Shown here: piece after piece, positions 63,101 to 64,000 of the stretch
Layout: each line of letters begins with the position of its first letter
Position numbering within the stretch: position 1 is the stretch's first letter
Origin: Glandiceps talaboti
Taxonomy: Eukaryota > Hemichordata > Enteropneusta > Spengelidae
DNA: 64,000 bases
Assembly: GCF_964340395.1 (NCBI RefSeq)
Contig: NC_135549.1
Span: 9,777,342-9,841,341, forward strand
Direction of reading: 5' to 3'
Notes under the pieces: generated by a model
Database searches by the model: none
The model's input: the letters and a program-made list of their open reading frames with translations, nothing else
Told to the model about the DNA's origin: nothing
Translations under genes and position numbers: made by a program

Positions 63101-63734
63101 ATTCATTTGTTTATCTTTAAACTTGATACTGTATAGTGTATTCTTAGCTAGAGTTTTAATTTGACATTTTTCAATGTGCAATTTCTAGGTGACAGTACTA
63201 ACTGGTGGCCCCAAACATATCAAGTGTGATGAAGATGAGGATTTCCTTACCGCATTTGATAAACTCATGGCAGAGAACTTGCAGGTACATGTTTGACTTC
63301 AAGTGCAGTAGTTTCATTTTCATTTTAATCCGAAAAAACATCACCTGTGGTAGGTGGCTGAACTAAAACCATGATTTACATAACAGCTAATTTACTGGAT
63401 TAACTCTCCATTCAAAACTTGATAGAACAAAACTATATATTTTATTACAATAAAACAACTCAATACACTTTGTAATGCTGTTGATATTAATTTCTTTCTT
63501 TTTTTAATACAGCAAAGAAACAATGAGAACATCAAAGTACCTCAGTTAGATGTCTCTGTTCCTGTGAATTTGAAATCTAAGAAGAAAACTTTTGACCAAT
63601 TGAAGCTTGTTGAGGAGCCAAAAAGTCATGTAGACTTTGTCATGATTACCAGGAAAGGAAATAAACAACAGTACAGAACTGTGCAAGTGCCAGCTGAATC
63701 ATCTCTAGTACTGAAACTAAAGAATAGAGAAGAG
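42974..63734 (+). CDS. UPF2: UPF2, nonsense-mediated mRNA decay scaffold (3' end beyond window)
   Basis: UPF2 bridges UPF1 and UPF3 at exon-junction complexes and activates the UPF1 helicase in the cytoplasm. Thirty-two coding exons were joined, listed in the block entries below; every junction keeps frame, giving 1336 codons so far. Human UPF2 is 1272 residues in total, so this protein is longer, mainly in the N-terminus. The ATG at 42974 follows a probable leader acceptor and opens MSSVPDVDRQTESKDVED. Hallmarks: FFSKLDSSLKKNTAFVKKL, FTDKEGLPLL, LPFYARLVAILHPCM, FGVNLEG, and the UPF1-binding segment CDEDEDFLTAFDKLM with MITRKGNKQQY. All introns are GT-AG except intron 3 (GC-AG). The final exon or exons, encoding the basic C-terminus, should lie to the right of 63735. 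Confidence 0.97.
44336..44702 (+). other. UPF2: GC-AG intron 3 of UPF2
   Basis: The donor is GAG|GCAAGT and the acceptor is GGTACAG|AAACAAG. Only this GC donor keeps phase 0 into the next exon; the nearby GT (GGCAA|GTGTTC) would shift frame. The otherwise perfect consensus around the GC is typical of functional GC-AG introns. Confidence 0.85.
45268..45341 (-). mobile_element. Fragment of the TAAGGC-ended MITE in UPF2 intron 5
   Basis: CTACCTACCTATTTTAAAAT then GTAATCAGAACCACACAATG and TTTACGCCTTAGA is the inverse of the left end of the 35838 copy. Only about 75 bp remains. Confidence 0.65.
46700..46832. repeat. Short retroelement-like tail and (AAATAC)n microsatellite in UPF2 intron 8
   Basis: ATTATTATTATTTATTTATT at about 46700 is followed by 60 bp of unique sequence and then about eight AAATAC units (46783-46830). 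Confidence 0.8.
49443..51702 (+). other. UPF2: UPF2 exons 13-16: acidic linker between MIF4G-1 and MIF4G-2
   Basis: Exons: 49443-49482, 50182-50333, 50929-50995, 51556-51702. They encode DLLDEDMPDLPED, LWEDEDTKSFYESLLDLKAF, VPGILFKDSEK and a long Asp/Glu run ending EEEEKIMEDLENIAELEG. The conserved FYExLxDLKAFVP block precedes the disordered acidic part. Confidence 0.93.
50762..50852. repeat. (CA)n microsatellite in UPF2 intron 14
   Basis: About 90 bp of CA repeats with interspersed CG steps (near 50807-50830), 76 bp before exon 15. Confidence 0.95.
52203..55122 (+). other. UPF2: UPF2 exons 17-22: second MIF4G domain
   Basis: Exons: 52203-52306, 52866-52951, 53517-53625, 54200-54257, 54584-54639, 55006-55122. 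Residues about 667-842. Blocks: FLQKLPTCVNREFIDQ, FCMNLNTKANRKKLVKTL, RLDLLPFYARLVAILHPC, RFVGELTKFKMF and FSHHNIDMACNLLEACGRFL. Intron 18 holds the TA-flanked MITE copy B. Confidence 0.96.
53060..53285 (+). mobile_element. TA-flanked palindromic MITE, copy B
   Basis: It has the same ends and inner palindrome as copy A (33991-34218), in the same orientation, with flanking TA at 53058-53059 and 53286-53287. It lies in UPF2 intron 18. Confidence 0.88.
56070..59477 (+). other. UPF2: UPF2 exons 23-27: third MIF4G domain (UPF3-binding in the family)
   Basis: Exons: 56070-56297, 57206-57367, 57890-58028, 58353-58489, 59291-59477. Residues about 843-1126. Blocks: MVENAFFYCNPP, EYIRKLLYKDLSKLNVEKIL, SIWNVKYNNIHCVASLLAGL, KFLGELYNYRMVESSVIFKE, LDTCGQYFDRGSSKKKLDCF and HPFPIDVEYMVSDTLEALRP. 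In human UPF2 this domain binds the UPF3B RNA-recognition motif. The exon 24 start at 57206 follows CATCATCCAATCTAG and gives a length match to the human segment. Confidence 0.96.
58664..58950. repeat. Two-unit direct repeat of about 145 bp in UPF2 intron 26
   Basis: Both units start TTCATATAC with ATAGG or GTAGG then TTGACAGAGTT, and contain GATGGTGATAAACACAGGTC. They are nearly identical, so the duplication is recent. Confidence 0.95.
60003..60110 (+). mobile_element. Possible retroelement 3' end with (AAAT)n tail in UPF2 intron 27
   Basis: AGTGAGCCCCGATACAAAAG then GGATGCACTAAATAAATAAA and further AAAT units resembles the 3' end of a truncated non-LTR element. No coding remnant is visible. 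Confidence 0.4.
60241..63734 (+). other. UPF2: UPF2 exons 28-32: acidic linker and UPF1-binding region
   Basis: Exons: 60241-60339, 60913-61070, 62279-62332, 63189-63284, 63513-63734. Exons 28-30 are rich in Asp, Glu and Ser (MDEESDSDDSERG, ENEEEDK). Exons 31-32 encode GGPKHIKCDEDEDFLTAFD, then VDFVMITRKGNKQQYRTVQV, matching the bipartite helix plus beta-hairpin that grips the UPF1 CH domain. The donor GTAATT at 63735 shows that coding continues. Confidence 0.94.
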
Positions 63735-64000
63735 GTAATTTATCAAGTTTAGTTAATACCTCCATGGGGCTAGGTTCTGTATGTGTTTAGGGTATTTTGT
63801 GTTCATCCATGCAGCCCTTTGTAAGCCTTATGTTGGCAGATACTAGACATTTTGTTTCCTGGCTTTACACATAAATATATGAATACATGACTGGCAGTTT
63901 AACTTAGAGTGAGAAGTACATTTATTGTTGAGGCACAGGGATTCAAAGGAATGGACAGCTTGTACATTAGTGATAAATATATTGTTTAGGACCAGGTTAT

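Noticed and set aside
15000-64000. tRNA, rRNA or snRNA genes in introns or intergenic DNA
   Set aside because: No cloverleaf with A and B boxes and no conserved rRNA or snRNA block was seen by eye; a covariance-model scan would be needed to exclude them fully.

Overview
This is a window of a metazoan nuclear genome, probably a marine invertebrate. The DNA is AT-rich, the genes have many short exons with GT-AG introns of a few hundred bases to about 3 kb, microsatellites and short inverted-repeat transposons are common, and CpG is mostly scarce except around one promoter. I cannot fix the phylum from sequence alone. Two large genes were assembled exon by exon and every splice phase closes.

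Region 1 (1-932, minus strand): the 5' part of a secreted trypsin-like serine protease of the PRSS23/PRSS35 type. It runs off the left edge. The visible coding part is one exon with signal peptide, propeptide and a complete His/Asp/Ser triad.

Region 2 (about 0.93-15 kb): intergenic and repeat-rich. It holds a 556-bp foldback element of a family with 10-bp target duplications, Z-DNA-prone dinucleotide tracts, an E2F-like palindrome, a 3.5-kb insertion with inverted ends (6260-9793) containing a tandem array with octamer motifs, and a block of diverged repeats at 10.5-11.6 kb. No gene is supported there.

Region 3 (15012 to about 41.9 kb, minus strand): MCM10, a replication-initiation factor, complete in 19 coding exons (936 codons plus stop). 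Exon 4 adds two canonical C2H2 zinc fingers just before the OB-fold, a feature I do not know in vertebrate or fly MCM10. The acceptor and first 18 or so codons of OB-fold exon 6 are tandemly triplicated, and the two upstream copies are decayed pseudoexons. The introns carry many short DNA transposons and minisatellites.

Region 4 (about 41.9-42.1 kb): a compact CpG-rich divergent promoter between MCM10 and UPF2, with E2F-like, NRF1-like and YY1-like motifs.

Region 5 (about 42.0 kb to the right edge, plus strand): UPF2, the nonsense-mediated decay scaffold. Thirty-two coding exons (1336 codons) are visible: a charged N-terminus, three MIF4G domains, an acidic linker and the start of the UPF1-binding domain. 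The last exon or exons lie beyond the window. The leader has two tiny upstream ORFs, one an AUG-stop one base before the main AUG, and intron 3 is a GC-AG intron.

The two complete genes act in different processes (DNA replication and mRNA surveillance). Their link here is the shared promoter. In human both lie on 10p14-p13, roughly a megabase apart.
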